64,000 nt of DNA from Teredinibacter haidensis (GTDB lineage Bacteria > Pseudomonadota > Gammaproteobacteria > Pseudomonadales > Cellvibrionaceae): contig NZ_CP060084.1 of NCBI RefSeq assembly GCF_014211975.1, positions 806,001-870,000 on the forward strand, read 5' to 3'. The notes under the pieces are model-generated. The model was not told where the DNA came from. It saw only the letters and a list, made by a program, of their open reading frames with translations, and made no database searches. Numbering within the stretch: position 1 is the first letter of the stretch; the number at the start of each line of letters is the position of its first letter. Of the stretch, positions 50,903 through 59,817 are shown piece after piece. The translations under genes and the position numbers were made by a program.

Positions 50903-51946
50903 GTGAATATACCGATCGCCATCTTCAATACGCATGCATTCGAGCGCGCCGTATTTGACGTGCAGAATAGTCAATATGGTTTTTCCTTTCACTATTTCGA
51001 GGCGTGTTTAAATGCCGATACAGCGCCGATGGCCAACGGGTTTGAGGTTGTGTGCTGTTTTGTTAACGACCGGCTTGATGAGGCATGCGCGGAGCGTTTG
51101 GCTGATGCTGGGGTGAAACTCGTTGCGCTGCGTTGCGCGGGTTTTAATCAGGTCGATTTGCGAGCCATGGAGCGTTGCGGTATTCGGGTCGTGCGTGTGC
51201 CAGCCTATTCGCCATACGCGATCGCCGAGCATGCGATGGGTTTGATTCTTTCGCTGAATCGTAAAATACACCATGCGTATTGGCGAGTGAAACAACTGAA
51301 CTTTGCACTGGATGGCTTAGTTGGTTTTGACTTACACGGCAAAACGCTGGGTGTGGTGGGGACCGGTAAAATAGGCGCGGCATTTGCGAGAATCGCGAAG
51401 GGCTTTGGTTGTCGTGTCTTGGCATCCGACCCTCACAAAAATGCTGAACTAGTCGAAGGTAAGGTCGTTGAGTATGTGGTGCTGGATGAGCTATTTGCCC
51501 AATCCGATATTGTCTCTCTCCACATTCCCTTAACGCCCGATTCTTATCACTTAGTCAATGCACGATCGCTTGAGCTGATGAAAACGGATGCTCTGCTGAT
51601 TAACACCAGTCGCGGGGCACTTGTCGATAGTCACGCACTCATTCAGGCACTGAAATCCGGTGCCATTGCCGGGGCGGGCTTGGATGTCTACGAAGAAGAG
51701 GCCGGTATCTTTTTTGAAGACCTTTCTGATCGTGTTCTGCAAGACGATACGCTGGCCCGGTTAATGACATTTCCCAATGTATTGATTACCGCCCACCAAG
51801 GGTTTTTAACGCAGCAAGCGCTGGCGAATATTGCGAGCACGACCTTAGCCAACATCAACGGCTTTTTAAAAGGGGCGCCACTGGAAAATGAAGTTCTGGC
51901 TAAACATGTGCTTTGCCGTGCGGGAGATGCAACATGCAAACCCTGA
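50903..51946 (+). CDS. D-2-hydroxyacid dehydrogenase (D-lactate type)
   Basis: 347 residues, GTG start behind GAGGGG. NAD-binding motif GVVGTGKIGAAFA; catalytic Arg in NTSRGALVD, Glu in GLDVYEEEAG and His in TAHQGFLT. Matches the fermentative D-lactate dehydrogenase (LdhA) branch: pyruvate + NADH to D-lactate. It may dispose of reductant when respiration is poisoned by metal. It sits between FtsH and NDH-2, 77 bp from ftsH. Confidence 0.88.
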   Translation: MNIPIAIFNTHAFERAVFDVQNSQYGFSFHYFEACLNADTAPMANGFEVVCCFVNDRLDEACAERLADAGVKLVALRCAGFNQVDLRAMERCGIRVVRVPAYSPYAIAEHAMGLILSLNRKIHHAYWRVKQLNFALDGLVGFDLHGKTLGVVGTGKIGAAFARIAKGFGCRVLASDPHKNAELVEGKVVEYVVLDELFAQSDIVSLHIPLTPDSYHLVNARSLELMKTDALLINTSRGALVDSHALIQALKSGAIAGAGLDVYEEEAGIFFEDLSDRVLQDDTLARLMTFPNVLITAHQGFLTQQALANIASTTLANINGFLKGAPLENEVLAKHVLCRAGDATCKP

Positions 51947-52019
51947 AACGACAAAAATGCCCCATTGAAATCATCATATTGGGTGCGCAAGCGATGTCCA
52001 GTAATAGGGGTTTATACAG

Positions 52020-53321
52020 ATGACTCATCGCGCAACCACGCGGATTGTGATTGTGGGTGGAGGCGCTGGTGGCTTGGAATTGGCGACCAAGCTTGGGCAC
52101 GCTTACCGAAAATCGACCTCGGCATCGGTACTGCTGTTAGACAAGCATCCCTTTCATGTCTGGAAGCCTTTGTTTCATGAGGTTGCATCGGGTTCTTTGG
52201 ATGTGGATATGGATGGTATCGATTTTCGTTCACACGCAGCGAATCATGGATTTGAGTTTCAATTGGGATCGCTCACGGGACTGAATCGAACAAATAAGAT
52301 CATCACGTTGGATGCTATTTGCGATGAGGACGGCGGCGTCCTGATTCCAGAACGTGAAATCGAATACGATATTTTGGTCTTGGCTATTGGCTCAATTACC
52401 AATGATTTTGGTATCCCAGGTGTGCGCGAGCACTGCTTGACCATTGATGACACCCATGAAGCCGAGCGCTTTCATAAAGGCTTACTGAATCAATTCCTTA
52501 AAATCAAAGCGCAAAAAAAAGATGCTCCACTTACCATTACGATTGTAGGGGCGGGGGCCACGGGCGTGGAACTCACCGCTGAATTATACAAAGTGGCCGA
52601 TTATTTACGCGTATACGGGTTTCAAAATATCGATCGTTCCTCTTTGAGAGTTAACCTTGTTGAGGCCTCTGAACGCATCCTTAGCGCTTTGCCGCACCGA
52701 ATTTCCGAAATGGCAGGGGGCGTACTTGAGGAGTTGGGTGTACAGATATTGGTGCAGACACAGGTTCAAGGTGTCGGGGCCACAGGCGTTTTTGTGGATG
52801 ATGGAGCCTTCCTCCCCTCGGACATCACCGTGTGGTGTGCCGGCGTAAAGTGCCAGGATGTGTTGGACCAGATTGGTGGCCTGTCTACCACAGGACGTCA
52901 TCAGATTATCGTGAGACCCACCTTACAAGCACAAGATGATCCATCGATTTATGCGTTGGGAGATTGTGCGGCCTGTGAACAAGAAGGCGGGCAGTTTGTG
53001 CCACCTCGAGCACAATCGGCACATCAAATGGCCACGTCGGTTGCCGCCAATATTCGGAGACACATCAACGGGAAGCCTCAGAAGGCGTTCCGGTATCGTG
53101 ATCATGGCTCGCTCGTATCGTTTGCCGAGTATTCATCTGTGGGTGTGCTGAGTTACATGACTAAGCATCGTCTTTTTGTCGAAGGGAGTATTGCCAAATA
53201 TTTGTATATCTCGCTTTATCGCCTCCACCAAATCGCACTTCACGGATATATCAATACTGCGTTGACGATGATCGTGGGCCGTATTAATCGCAAGCTACGG
53301 CCTAGGTTGAAATTACACTGA
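52020..53321 (+). CDS. ndh: Type II NADH dehydrogenase
   Basis: 433 residues. The first FAD-binding dinucleotide fold is IVIVGGGAGGLELATKLG, the second (NADH) is ITIVGAGATGVELTAEL, and ALGDCAACEQ is the FAD-contact motif near residue 317. The C-terminal amphipathic part (IAKYLYISLYRLHQIAL) anchors it to the membrane. It passes electrons from NADH to quinone without pumping protons, bypassing complex I. With the Rieske protein and LdhA-type enzyme nearby it gives the module a redox-balance theme. Confidence 0.9.
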   Translation: MTHRATTRIVIVGGGAGGLELATKLGHAYRKSTSASVLLLDKHPFHVWKPLFHEVASGSLDVDMDGIDFRSHAANHGFEFQLGSLTGLNRTNKIITLDAICDEDGGVLIPEREIEYDILVLAIGSITNDFGIPGVREHCLTIDDTHEAERFHKGLLNQFLKIKAQKKDAPLTITIVGAGATGVELTAELYKVADYLRVYGFQNIDRSSLRVNLVEASERILSALPHRISEMAGGVLEELGVQILVQTQVQGVGATGVFVDDGAFLPSDITVWCAGVKCQDVLDQIGGLSTTGRHQIIVRPTLQAQDDPSIYALGDCAACEQEGGQFVPPRAQSAHQMATSVAANIRRHINGKPQKAFRYRDHGSLVSFAEYSSVGVLSYMTKHRLFVEGSIAKYLYISLYRLHQIALHGYINTALTMIVGRINRKLRPRLKLH

Positions 53322-53393
53322 TGAAAAAAATAACGCGAATCGCTAAAAACTGTTCGACCCATTATTTAAACCGTCATTGGGTGGGAGGGCATC

Positions 53394-54575
53394 ATGCTTA
53401 ATCTTTCAGATCTGTTATTTGTGGGTCTTGTCTTTAGTATCGTAGCGTTGAGTCCATTCGTGGAGAAAGCAAAACTCCCAACATCGGCCCTGGTGATTAT
53501 TGTCGGTGTGTTGATTGGGCCTGCGGGGTTCTCGCTTTTGGCGTTTACCGAAGGCATACGCCTTTTCTCTGAGTTAGCCATCGTGTTGATTTTGTTCTAT
53601 GCCGGTTTGGAGGTGCAATGGCATCGCTTCGTCATTGCGTTGAGACCCGGATTTTACGTAGCGTTGGCAGGAATAGTGCTCAGTGCACTTCTGGGTATGG
53701 CGGTAAGTTTGAGCTTCGACTCGAACATGGAGCAAGCCCTTTACATTGGAGCTGCTTTGGCCGCTACCAGTATTGGGTTGAGTGTTCCCTTGCTAAAACA
53801 AGCGAACCTGCTGCATACCCGCATGGGGCAAATACTGCTTGCCGCTGCCATTATTGATGATGTGCTGGCCATGTATTTCCTCTCGGCGTTGCACACAAGT
53901 TTGAGCGCGCAAGGCGATCTTGGGCGCCTTGCGGTTGGTTTAATCATAGGGGCACTGGTGTTGATTTTCATTGCCTTGCTCAATGCGGTACTCGCTTCCT
54001 TACTGAAAAAGACGTTTTTTGATGGCAGGGTTGCCCTTGTGACTGGACTGTTGTTTATAGGCGCACTTGCGTCTGGGGCAGTGACCTGGGCCGTCGATAT
54101 GTCCCTGGCCGTGGGGGCTTTTTTATCGGGTGCTGTCATGGCCTGGTCGGGTATTGGGCAAAAGTATAGGTTGTCCACTCATATTTTTGAGCGGCTTTTT
54201 AGTGTGGCCACACCGGCTTTCTTTTTCGCTATCGGTCTTCAAATTACCGCTATTTCATTTGCATCAAACACCTTGTGGGTCTTTGCGATTGCCATCACTG
54301 TGGCCGCCATTGCCGGAAAGCTGCTTTCCGCATGGGTGGTTCCTCTCGCGTTGTCAGCACGAGATCGTTGGGTACTGGGTACCGCATTAATTCCTCGTGG
54401 GGAGGTTGGCTTAATTATCGCTGGGCTCGGGCTGAAGCAAGCACACCTGAATCACCACGCCATGATGGCCTTGGTTGTGATGACGGTGATCACTGCCATT
54501 GTGGCGGCCGTTTTTGTCCCTGTGTGCGCGCGAACGAAATGGCGCGTGCCGGTGTCAACGCCGAACGATGAATAA
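53394..54575 (+). CDS. Kef/NhaP-type cation:proton antiporter
   Basis: 393 residues with about 12 membrane segments (Na_H_Exchanger fold). Signature acidic residues appear in AAAIIDDVLAMYFL and in the later helix GEVGLIIAGLGL. The C-terminal regulatory TrkA-N domain of KefB/KefC is absent, so only the membrane part is present. It exchanges K+ or Na+ for H+, acidifying the cytoplasm against electrophiles or balancing pH. Transmissible stress loci often carry a KefB-like antiporter. Overlaps a small downstream frame. Confidence 0.85.
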   Translation: MLNLSDLLFVGLVFSIVALSPFVEKAKLPTSALVIIVGVLIGPAGFSLLAFTEGIRLFSELAIVLILFYAGLEVQWHRFVIALRPGFYVALAGIVLSALLGMAVSLSFDSNMEQALYIGAALAATSIGLSVPLLKQANLLHTRMGQILLAAAIIDDVLAMYFLSALHTSLSAQGDLGRLAVGLIIGALVLIFIALLNAVLASLLKKTFFDGRVALVTGLLFIGALASGAVTWAVDMSLAVGAFLSGAVMAWSGIGQKYRLSTHIFERLFSVATPAFFFAIGLQITAISFASNTLWVFAIAITVAAIAGKLLSAWVVPLALSARDRWVLGTALIPRGEVGLIIAGLGLKQAHLNHHAMMALVVMTVITAIVAAVFVPVCARTKWRVPVSTPNDE

Positions 54576-54588
54576 CAAGGTCCGTATT

Positions 54589-54885
54589 ATGAGTCACATC
54601 CCCAAAGTCGGTATGACCTACAAGCACACATTGAGAGCGCTTCAAATTAAACGTGTGGCGCTTCAGAAAGATTTTATTCAACGCTGGTTAAAGGCCTTGG
54701 TCTCGTTTGATGAATTAGGTGCTGTTGGTAAAGGAGGGATTATTAAATGGGAAATGCAGTATCTCAGTCTGCGTGAACTCTGGGTTACATGTCCAGATCA
54801 CGATGTGCACGCGGCAATGATGGATAAGGATGTTATTTATCAAGTTGCCCTTGCCCAAATGAGCAATGGGAAACTACAGCCATGA
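54589..54885 (+). CDS. Small hypothetical protein
   Basis: 98 residues from the ATG at 54589 with AAGG eight bases upstream; an ATG at 54568, overlapping the antiporter stop, is possible. Soluble, mixed charge (KHTLRALQIKRVALQKDFIQ, then IIKWEMQYLSLRELWVT). No domain recognised. Its stop overlaps the next ATG (ATGA), so it is coupled to the EamA gene, and it probably belongs to the transporter unit. Confidence 0.5.
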   Translation: MSHIPKVGMTYKHTLRALQIKRVALQKDFIQRWLKALVSFDELGAVGKGGIIKWEMQYLSLRELWVTCPDHDVHAAMMDKDVIYQVALAQMSNGKLQP

Positions 54886-55775
54886 TGATTGTCGTTCTCG
54901 GGGCAAGTACCGTCATGCTGCTTTGGGCAGTGTGCTATCCATTGATTGTGTTGAGTATGCCTTATGCACCACTCATGCAAACGGCGTTTTTACGTGCTTT
55001 GATTGGTGGGCTGTTCTTGTTGTTGTGTGCTGTGGTTCTACGTCGTCCTTTTCCTAAGTCTCTGCGGGCTTGGGCTTCGATTGCGGCTATTGGTTTTACT
55101 GCCACCAGTATAGGGTTTTGGGGGATGTTCTATGCAGGCAGCCTGATCTCGCCTGGCCTGGCCACCGTCTTGACCAACACCCAGCCCTTGATTGCCAGTG
55201 TTCTGGCCGGTGTCATTCTAAAAGAAGTGATCCACCGAAATGTTCTGGCTGGCATCCTTCTCGGTTTTGCCGGTGTTGCCATTATCGGATTTAACGGTGC
55301 TCTGGGTAACAATACACAGGCCATATTTGGCATTGCTTTTGTGATCAGTGCAGCCTGTGGCATAGCAATCAGCAATATTTTGCTAAAAAAACTCGCCGCT
55401 CAGATAGATATTTTCTATGCCATGGGGGGACAGCTCGCGATCGGCGCATTGCCGCTATGGGCGATCGCACCCTCGCCAACAGTGGCCGCGGGCTTATACC
55501 CAGACACAAATTATGTTGCGATTCTGATGGCGCTCGCGATTCCAGGTACGGCACTCCCATTTTTATTGTGGTACTGGTTGATGGCTAAAGCCCCCCTCAA
55601 TCAACTCAACATTTTCAGTTTTCTCACACCCATTTTTGGATTGGTTCTCGGCGGCGTTTATTTCGCGGAATCGCTGTCGCATTGGCAATGGGTGGGGGTA
55701 ATGATCGTCATTGTGGCTATCGTGATCTCGATCTTGCCCAAAAAGCGTGTGAAAGAAAGATCGTGCCCGGTGTGA
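54882..55775 (+). CDS. EamA/DMT-family transporter
   Basis: 297 residues with about ten membrane helices in two EamA repeats: AFLRALIGGLFLLLCAVVLR and TNTQPLIASVLAGVILKE in the first, SFLTPIFGLVLGGVYFAESL in the second. DMT exporters move small metabolites; the substrate cannot be read from the sequence. It is coupled to the small gene before it and ends the antiporter unit. Confidence 0.85.
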   Translation: MMIVVLGASTVMLLWAVCYPLIVLSMPYAPLMQTAFLRALIGGLFLLLCAVVLRRPFPKSLRAWASIAAIGFTATSIGFWGMFYAGSLISPGLATVLTNTQPLIASVLAGVILKEVIHRNVLAGILLGFAGVAIIGFNGALGNNTQAIFGIAFVISAACGIAISNILLKKLAAQIDIFYAMGGQLAIGALPLWAIAPSPTVAAGLYPDTNYVAILMALAIPGTALPFLLWYWLMAKAPLNQLNIFSFLTPIFGLVLGGVYFAESLSHWQWVGVMIVIVAIVISILPKKRVKERSCPV

Positions 55776-55956
55776 GGCCGAATAGTGTGGGTTTGAACAC
55801 AACATCTACTCGCTGCAAGGCACTGTGATGACGGCAGTTGCAGTATTGACCTGTGAGTTAGTCCCACATTTAACATCCCGTGGGCCATTTTTTTCGTTAT
55901 CTAACGTTTTTAATGGCCGCTATTAAAATTGACACAACCTACTGAGGAGTAGAGCT

Positions 55957-56235
55957 ATGACAGAAGCAGAAGCAAAAACAAAAACACGCAAGCCAAGCAA
56001 AAGCACTAAGAAAAAAACGACCACCGCAAAAAGCGCCAATACTAATGACGTTCCGGTCAGTGCTCACTGTGAAACTGAATGTTTGACCGCCGATGCCCGA
56101 CAAAACTTAATTGAAGAAGCCGCCTACCGTCGTGCCGAAGCGCGTAATTTTGATGGCGACATGGCGCTAGAAGACTGGCTAGAAGCTGAAGCTGAAATAA
56201 ATGAGAACTTTCCCGCTGCTGCAGAATTAAAGTAA
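55957..56235 (+). CDS. DUF2934 protein
   Basis: 92 residues. A Lys/Thr-rich basic N-terminus (KTRKPSKSTKKKTTTAK) precedes the DUF2934 core (NLIEEAAYRRAEARNFDGDM, DWLEAEAEI), a short helical motif of unknown function common in stress-tolerance and general-stress loci. AGGAG lies before the ATG. The basic tail may bind nucleic acid. Isolated from its neighbours by more than 180 bp on each side. Confidence 0.75.
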   Translation: MTEAEAKTKTRKPSKSTKKKTTTAKSANTNDVPVSAHCETECLTADARQNLIEEAAYRRAEARNFDGDMALEDWLEAEAEINENFPAAAELK

Positions 56236-56477
56236 TGCCGGTGGTCATTGTCCTTTGGTGTGAGATGGGATGTTTTTACCCATTTGTCCGGTAGCAGCCG
56301 ACGTTTTTCAACACCGAGCGTGGTAACTCGCTGGGGTTATCGCGCGGATTGCTGAAAATAATCTGCAAGATTTGGGGGAACTGTTGGCTTTTTATGGTCG
56401 CAATATAAGAAGGAGGCTGTTATTTGGTGATGTCTTAATGACGAGTAAATGTGGGGTAAATGAGTGTTTGAAATACG

Positions 56478-57215
56478 ATGAGAATCATGCCTATAGATAG
56501 CAGTGAAGTTGAATGTGTAAAGAGAATTGAGTGGCTAGATTTTCTCAAGGGAGTAGCCGTTCTATTAATGGTTGCTTTTCATTTTTTCTACGACTTGAGT
56601 TACTTTGGTTGGATGGATGCTGATGTTTCCGGCCCATCTGGGTGGAAGCCATTTCGTTATTTGATTGTTACGATATTTGTATTCTCAATGGGTGTAAGCT
56701 TGTATTTGGCAAATTACCGAAAGCCAGACTGGAAGGGCTATTCCTATCGATTGCTGAAGCTCCTACTCTCGTCAGGGGTTATAACTATAACGTCAATACT
56801 AATATTTCCAGATGCTTGGGTTTATTTTGGGATCCTGCATTTTATGTTTTTTGCATCTGTTGTTGGCCTAATTTTTGTGCGGTACCCATGGCTATGCCTG
56901 CCAGCTGCTGGCATTATATTTATTATTCATGCGATGGGCATTCTTCCCTTTAAGTGGCCTTTTAATTATATCGTTCATTTTTTGCATTCAAGTCGGTCAG
57001 CAGATTTTGTACCTATTGTTCCATGGTTTGCGGTGGTTTTGATTGGGGTGTTTGTTGGGAGGATGGTTGGTGAGTATACAAAGTTGTTGCGAATAGGTGT
57101 CGGTCGCTTCCCTAAATCAATTATTTGGATGGGGAGAAAATCCCTAATCATCTATTTGCTACATCAGCCAATACTTTTTTCTATTCTTTATCCCATTAGA
57201 CAGCTGACTCACTAA
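56478..57215 (+). CDS. DUF1624 membrane protein (heparan-glucosaminide acetyltransferase-like)
   Basis: 245 residues with about seven membrane helices. The opening RIEWLDFLKGVAVLLMVAFH and FFYDLSYFG match DUF1624/YeiB-like acyltransferase membrane proteins. The His and Asp of the first helices are the likely acyl-transfer site. Substrate unknown. AT-richer than its neighbours, so it may be a later insertion in the module. 48 bp separate it from the next gene. Confidence 0.7.
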   Translation: MRIMPIDSSEVECVKRIEWLDFLKGVAVLLMVAFHFFYDLSYFGWMDADVSGPSGWKPFRYLIVTIFVFSMGVSLYLANYRKPDWKGYSYRLLKLLLSSGVITITSILIFPDAWVYFGILHFMFFASVVGLIFVRYPWLCLPAAGIIFIIHAMGILPFKWPFNYIVHFLHSSRSADFVPIVPWFAVVLIGVFVGRMVGEYTKLLRIGVGRFPKSIIWMGRKSLIIYLLHQPILFSILYPIRQLTH

Positions 57216-57263
57216 CAATGTATTGGGGTTGTAGAGTGGTTAACAAAATATGGTTCTAATTTT

Positions 57264-57677
57264 ATGGCAGTGACAGTGGTAACCATCTTAACGGTACTGG
57301 TGAGTGTGAGTTTGCACTACTACGTTTTAAATCGACTCAATGCCGTTATTGACAAGCGTGGTAGTACGCAGCAATGGGTGGTCTTATTGATGGTGGTTAT
57401 TATTTTAGTAACACACTTTTTAGAAGTGATGGTGTTCTCTTCGGTATACTGGCTGTTTGCTTCTCACTTCGCCATTTCAACCTTTGAAGAAGCTGTATTT
57501 CTCTCGTTTTTATCGTATTCGACCCTGGGTTTTATCGATTTCGAGTTGAGTGATTATTATCGCTTGATACTCGGTGTAGAAGCGCTGTGCGGTTTATTGC
57601 TAGTTGCGTGGTCAGCCTCGTTTACCTTTATTGCCATGCATCGTTTATGGAAATGCGATCAATGTGACCAAGCATGA
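57264..57677 (+). CDS. Two-helix ion-channel-like membrane protein
   Basis: 137 residues. Three hydrophobic segments with a re-entrant loop SYSTLGFIDFELSD, which has the place and frame of a K+ channel pore (TVGYGD) but reads TLGFID. So it is an Ion_trans_2-like half channel with a changed filter. It may conduct another ion or be a non-conducting sensor. A short C-terminal Cys pair (WKCDQCDQA) is odd. It precedes the helical-bundle gene. Confidence 0.6.
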   Translation: MAVTVVTILTVLVSVSLHYYVLNRLNAVIDKRGSTQQWVVLLMVVIILVTHFLEVMVFSSVYWLFASHFAISTFEEAVFLSFLSYSTLGFIDFELSDYYRLILGVEALCGLLLVAWSASFTFIAMHRLWKCDQCDQA

Positions 57678-57762
57678 AAAAATAGCCTGGATCAGTGAGC
57701 GAAAAAAAGCTCCTGACGAACAGCTGATGTCGACAACCCAACCTGGATATGAGGAATATATT

Positions 57763-58221
57763 ATGCAAATTGAAACACTAAGAGATGTCCTTCAATGGAC
57801 TGGAGACTACCATCGGTATCTCGCTGAATGCACTCGGCATTGTGCGAATCAACAACTCAACCAGCGAGCACAGTTGTTATTGAACTACCTTTCAGAGCAT
57901 GAAAAAACCTTATCTACTGTACTGGATGCTTATGAAGCAACCGCTGATCCACATGCCTTGAACACATGGTGTTATGAGTTCTTTGAAAAAGCACCGGTGA
58001 AACCTCATTATCATTGCGACAAGCCTTTTGCTGAAATGGATACGCAGGAAATTATTGAGGCGATTGAAAATCAACATCAGCAGTTGATCGCATTGTATCA
58101 ATACCTCGTGGGGCGAGCGGATATTCCTTCGGCTATTGAGTTACTCGAGCAACTTACTGCGCTAGAGGAGCACGAGGCCATGCGGATGGCGCACGAGGCT
58201 AATCGCTTGGAAGATTTTTAG
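57763..58221 (+). CDS. Helical-bundle (ferritin/hemerythrin-like) protein
   Basis: 152 residues from the ATG at 57763 with GAGGA upstream. Nearly all helix, with His/Glu positions that could form a metal site (TRHCANQ, YLSEHEKTLS, IENQHQQLIALYQY, ALEEHEAMRMAHE). The layout suits a four-helix bundle of the ferritin or hemerythrin sort, but I cannot assign a family. Soluble and cytoplasmic. It ends the 43-58 kb module. Confidence 0.5.
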   Translation: MQIETLRDVLQWTGDYHRYLAECTRHCANQQLNQRAQLLLNYLSEHEKTLSTVLDAYEATADPHALNTWCYEFFEKAPVKPHYHCDKPFAEMDTQEIIEAIENQHQQLIALYQYLVGRADIPSAIELLEQLTALEEHEAMRMAHEANRLEDF

Positions 58222-58242
58222 TTTTTTGGAGGTTTACGAACT

Positions 58243-58460
58243 TCACTGTTTCGAACTCATGCATAAAGGGGCGGTCAATACTAAATTAAGTGGAAGCAGA
58301 GCTTGGGTTACGATCTTCTTGGAGCAGTACTGCTTGTTTGATTGAATTGGTTGGCATGGCACCGTTCCATACGAGCAGTACACGCAGCAATCTGTTAGCT
58401 TAGGGCTAAACACCGCGTGGCACGATGCACACTCGAAAAACCACTGATTTGAAAATGCTG
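58243..58460 (-). pseudogene. 5'-truncated copy of the GDCCVxC gene
   Basis: On the minus strand, 58443 back to about 58320 encodes FFECASCHAVFSPK, DCCVYCSYGTVPC and QPIQSNK, almost the same as the C-terminal two-thirds of the intact gene at 59307. About 42 bases around GGCACCGTTCCATACGAGC are identical in the two. There is no start codon or N-terminus, and the frame runs on past the old stop. It is a duplication remnant on the other side of the DsbA-like gene. Confidence 0.8.
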
Positions 58461-58526
58461 TGCTACGAACGTTGTCTTACTGTTATCATCTCGAAAAAGT
58501 CTAATTGAAATGAGAAGAATGTCACG

Positions 58527-59162
58527 ATGAAGGGCTCACAAAAACCACACACTTTATGGTTTCGAATAGTCAATATTGCAACTGCAGTACTAGTATCATT
58601 TTCAGCAACTGCGAGTGGCGAAACCGAAAAGGCGTTAGGTCATGCCCAGGCCCCGGTGACCCTGATTGAATACGGGTCAATGACCTGTGACTATTGCATA
58701 CATTTTCACCGAGAAGTGTTGCCCATCATTCAATCTCGTCATATTGAATCAGGCCAGGTTCGTTTTATTTTTCGCGATTTCCCAACCAGCGCGGCCGCGG
58801 CACGAGGGGCTGTAGCAGCCCGCTGCGCTACTGATGATTATTACAATATTTTAAAAATATTGTTTTTAGAAGTCGGACAATGGTCTCAGGCGGAAGATGT
58901 TGATGCTGCTTTGGTCCAGCTTGCTAAGCAGCTGGACCTTGATACGAAGAAATTTAACACTTGTCTCAAAGATCCAAATAAGAGCCATGCGGTTACAAAA
59001 GCGCAGCAAGAAGCACGGGAAAAATTCGACATCATTGGAACCCCGACGTTTTTCATTAATGGCAAAGTCGTAAAGGGTAAAAAGTCTATCGAGGAAATGG
59101 AAGCACTGATAAAACAGGCTCTATCGCAGCCGGATTCCGCGCCCAAGGCTGTCAACCAATAG
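58527..59162 (+). CDS. DsbA-family thioredoxin-fold protein
   Basis: 211 residues. An N-terminal signal segment (IVNIATAVLVSFSATASG) leads to a thioredoxin domain with SMTCDYCIHFH (C54xxC57), the helical insert and a cis-Pro loop in GTPTFFINGKVV. It resembles DsbA/Com1-type periplasmic thiol oxidases, here likely keeping Cys-rich metal proteins in order. It lies between two copies of the GDCCVxC segment, so it may have come in with the duplication event. Confidence 0.85.
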   Translation: MKGSQKPHTLWFRIVNIATAVLVSFSATASGETEKALGHAQAPVTLIEYGSMTCDYCIHFHREVLPIIQSRHIESGQVRFIFRDFPTSAAAARGAVAARCATDDYYNILKILFLEVGQWSQAEDVDAALVQLAKQLDLDTKKFNTCLKDPNKSHAVTKAQQEAREKFDIIGTPTFFINGKVVKGKKSIEEMEALIKQALSQPDSAPKAVNQ

Positions 59163-59172
59163 GGAAAGCCAA

Positions 59173-59268
59173 GTGAGTGAAACGGAAAAATACATTCAAG
59201 CGGTTACGCGCTTTAATACCCGTAACAGTTGCCGAGTCGCCATTGAACATAATGGGTCGGTATGGTGA
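59173..59268 (+). pseudogene. Remnant of a tyrosine integrase N-terminus
   Basis: A 31-codon frame (GTG, with AGGGA before it) encodes ETEKYIQAVTRFNTRNSC and RVAIEHNG. That is the usual opening of phage-type integrases, whose SAM-like domain starts with a similar xxxYIxAATRxNTRxSYxxAIxHF pattern. It then stops at TGA. It is probably the stump of a deleted integrase, a scar of an older insertion between the two GDCCVxC copies. Confidence 0.5.
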
Positions 59269-59306
59269 AGATATATTCCTGCGACTGGCAACAGTGTTGC
59301 GATCTA

Positions 59307-59522
59307 CTAGTTACAGCACGACTTATTTGATTGAATTGGCGGACATGGCACCGTTCCATACGAGCAGTACACGCAGCAATCTCCTGGCTTAGGACTTAAC
59401 ACCGCGTGGCACGACTCACACTCATAAAACCACTGGCAAGCATCTGTTGGCATTGTTTCCACTTTCTTAAAACTGCACTCTGGGCATGTGATCTCTGAGT
59501 CTGCTAAAAGTGGCTTAGTCAT
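59307..59522 (-). CDS. GDCCVxC-domain mercury-locus protein
   Basis: 71 residues with four or five Cys pairs: CPECS, CESCHAV, the family signature GDCCVYCS and a final KSCC. Soluble; a small Cys-rich carrier typical of mer loci, with unknown detailed role. Its start overlaps the merP stop by 8 bases. A truncated second copy lies at 58243. Confidence 0.85.
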   Translation of the reverse strand: MTKPLLADSEITCPECSFKKVETMPTDACQWFYECESCHAVLSPKPGDCCVYCSYGTVPCPPIQSNKSCCN

Positions 59523-59805
59523 TAGACGCTTCCGACTTTAGAGTAGATGGAAAGCCCGCATTGGTGGTTGCCGAGATTAACTCATCAATAGAGGTGAGCG
59601 TGTTTTCGAACTTCACTGTCGCAAGCTTGGTTTTATAAGTGACCTCGACAAAATGCACGCCTTCAACTTTTTCCAATGCTTTTTTCACCGTAATCGGGCA
59701 TATCGAGCAATTCATGGAGGGAAGGCTCAGTTCAACTAGCTGTTCTTCTGCAAATACGCTGCCGATCGAAAACAAGCTTAATAAAAAAACGCTTAACTTT
59801 TTCAT
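59515..59805 (-). CDS. merP: Periplasmic mercury-binding protein MerP
   Basis: 96 residues. A signal peptide (LSVFLLSLFSIGSVFA) precedes an HMA domain with MNCSICP (C33, C36) and a ferredoxin-like fold to the end. It binds Hg(II) in the periplasm and passes it to MerT. 12 bp separate it from merT upstream in the transcript. Confidence 0.92.
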   Translation of the reverse strand: MKKLSVFLLSLFSIGSVFAEEQLVELSLPSMNCSICPITVKKALEKVEGVHFVEVTYKTKLATVKFENTLTSIDELISATTNAGFPSTLKSEASND

Positions 59806-59817
59806 GTGGGTACCTTT

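Noticed and set aside
43773..58221. A classical transmissible locus of stress tolerance (tLST/LHR)
   Set aside because: FtsH and a Kef-like antiporter are shared, but ClpK, small heat-shock proteins, YfdX, HdeD, PsiE and DegP are absent.
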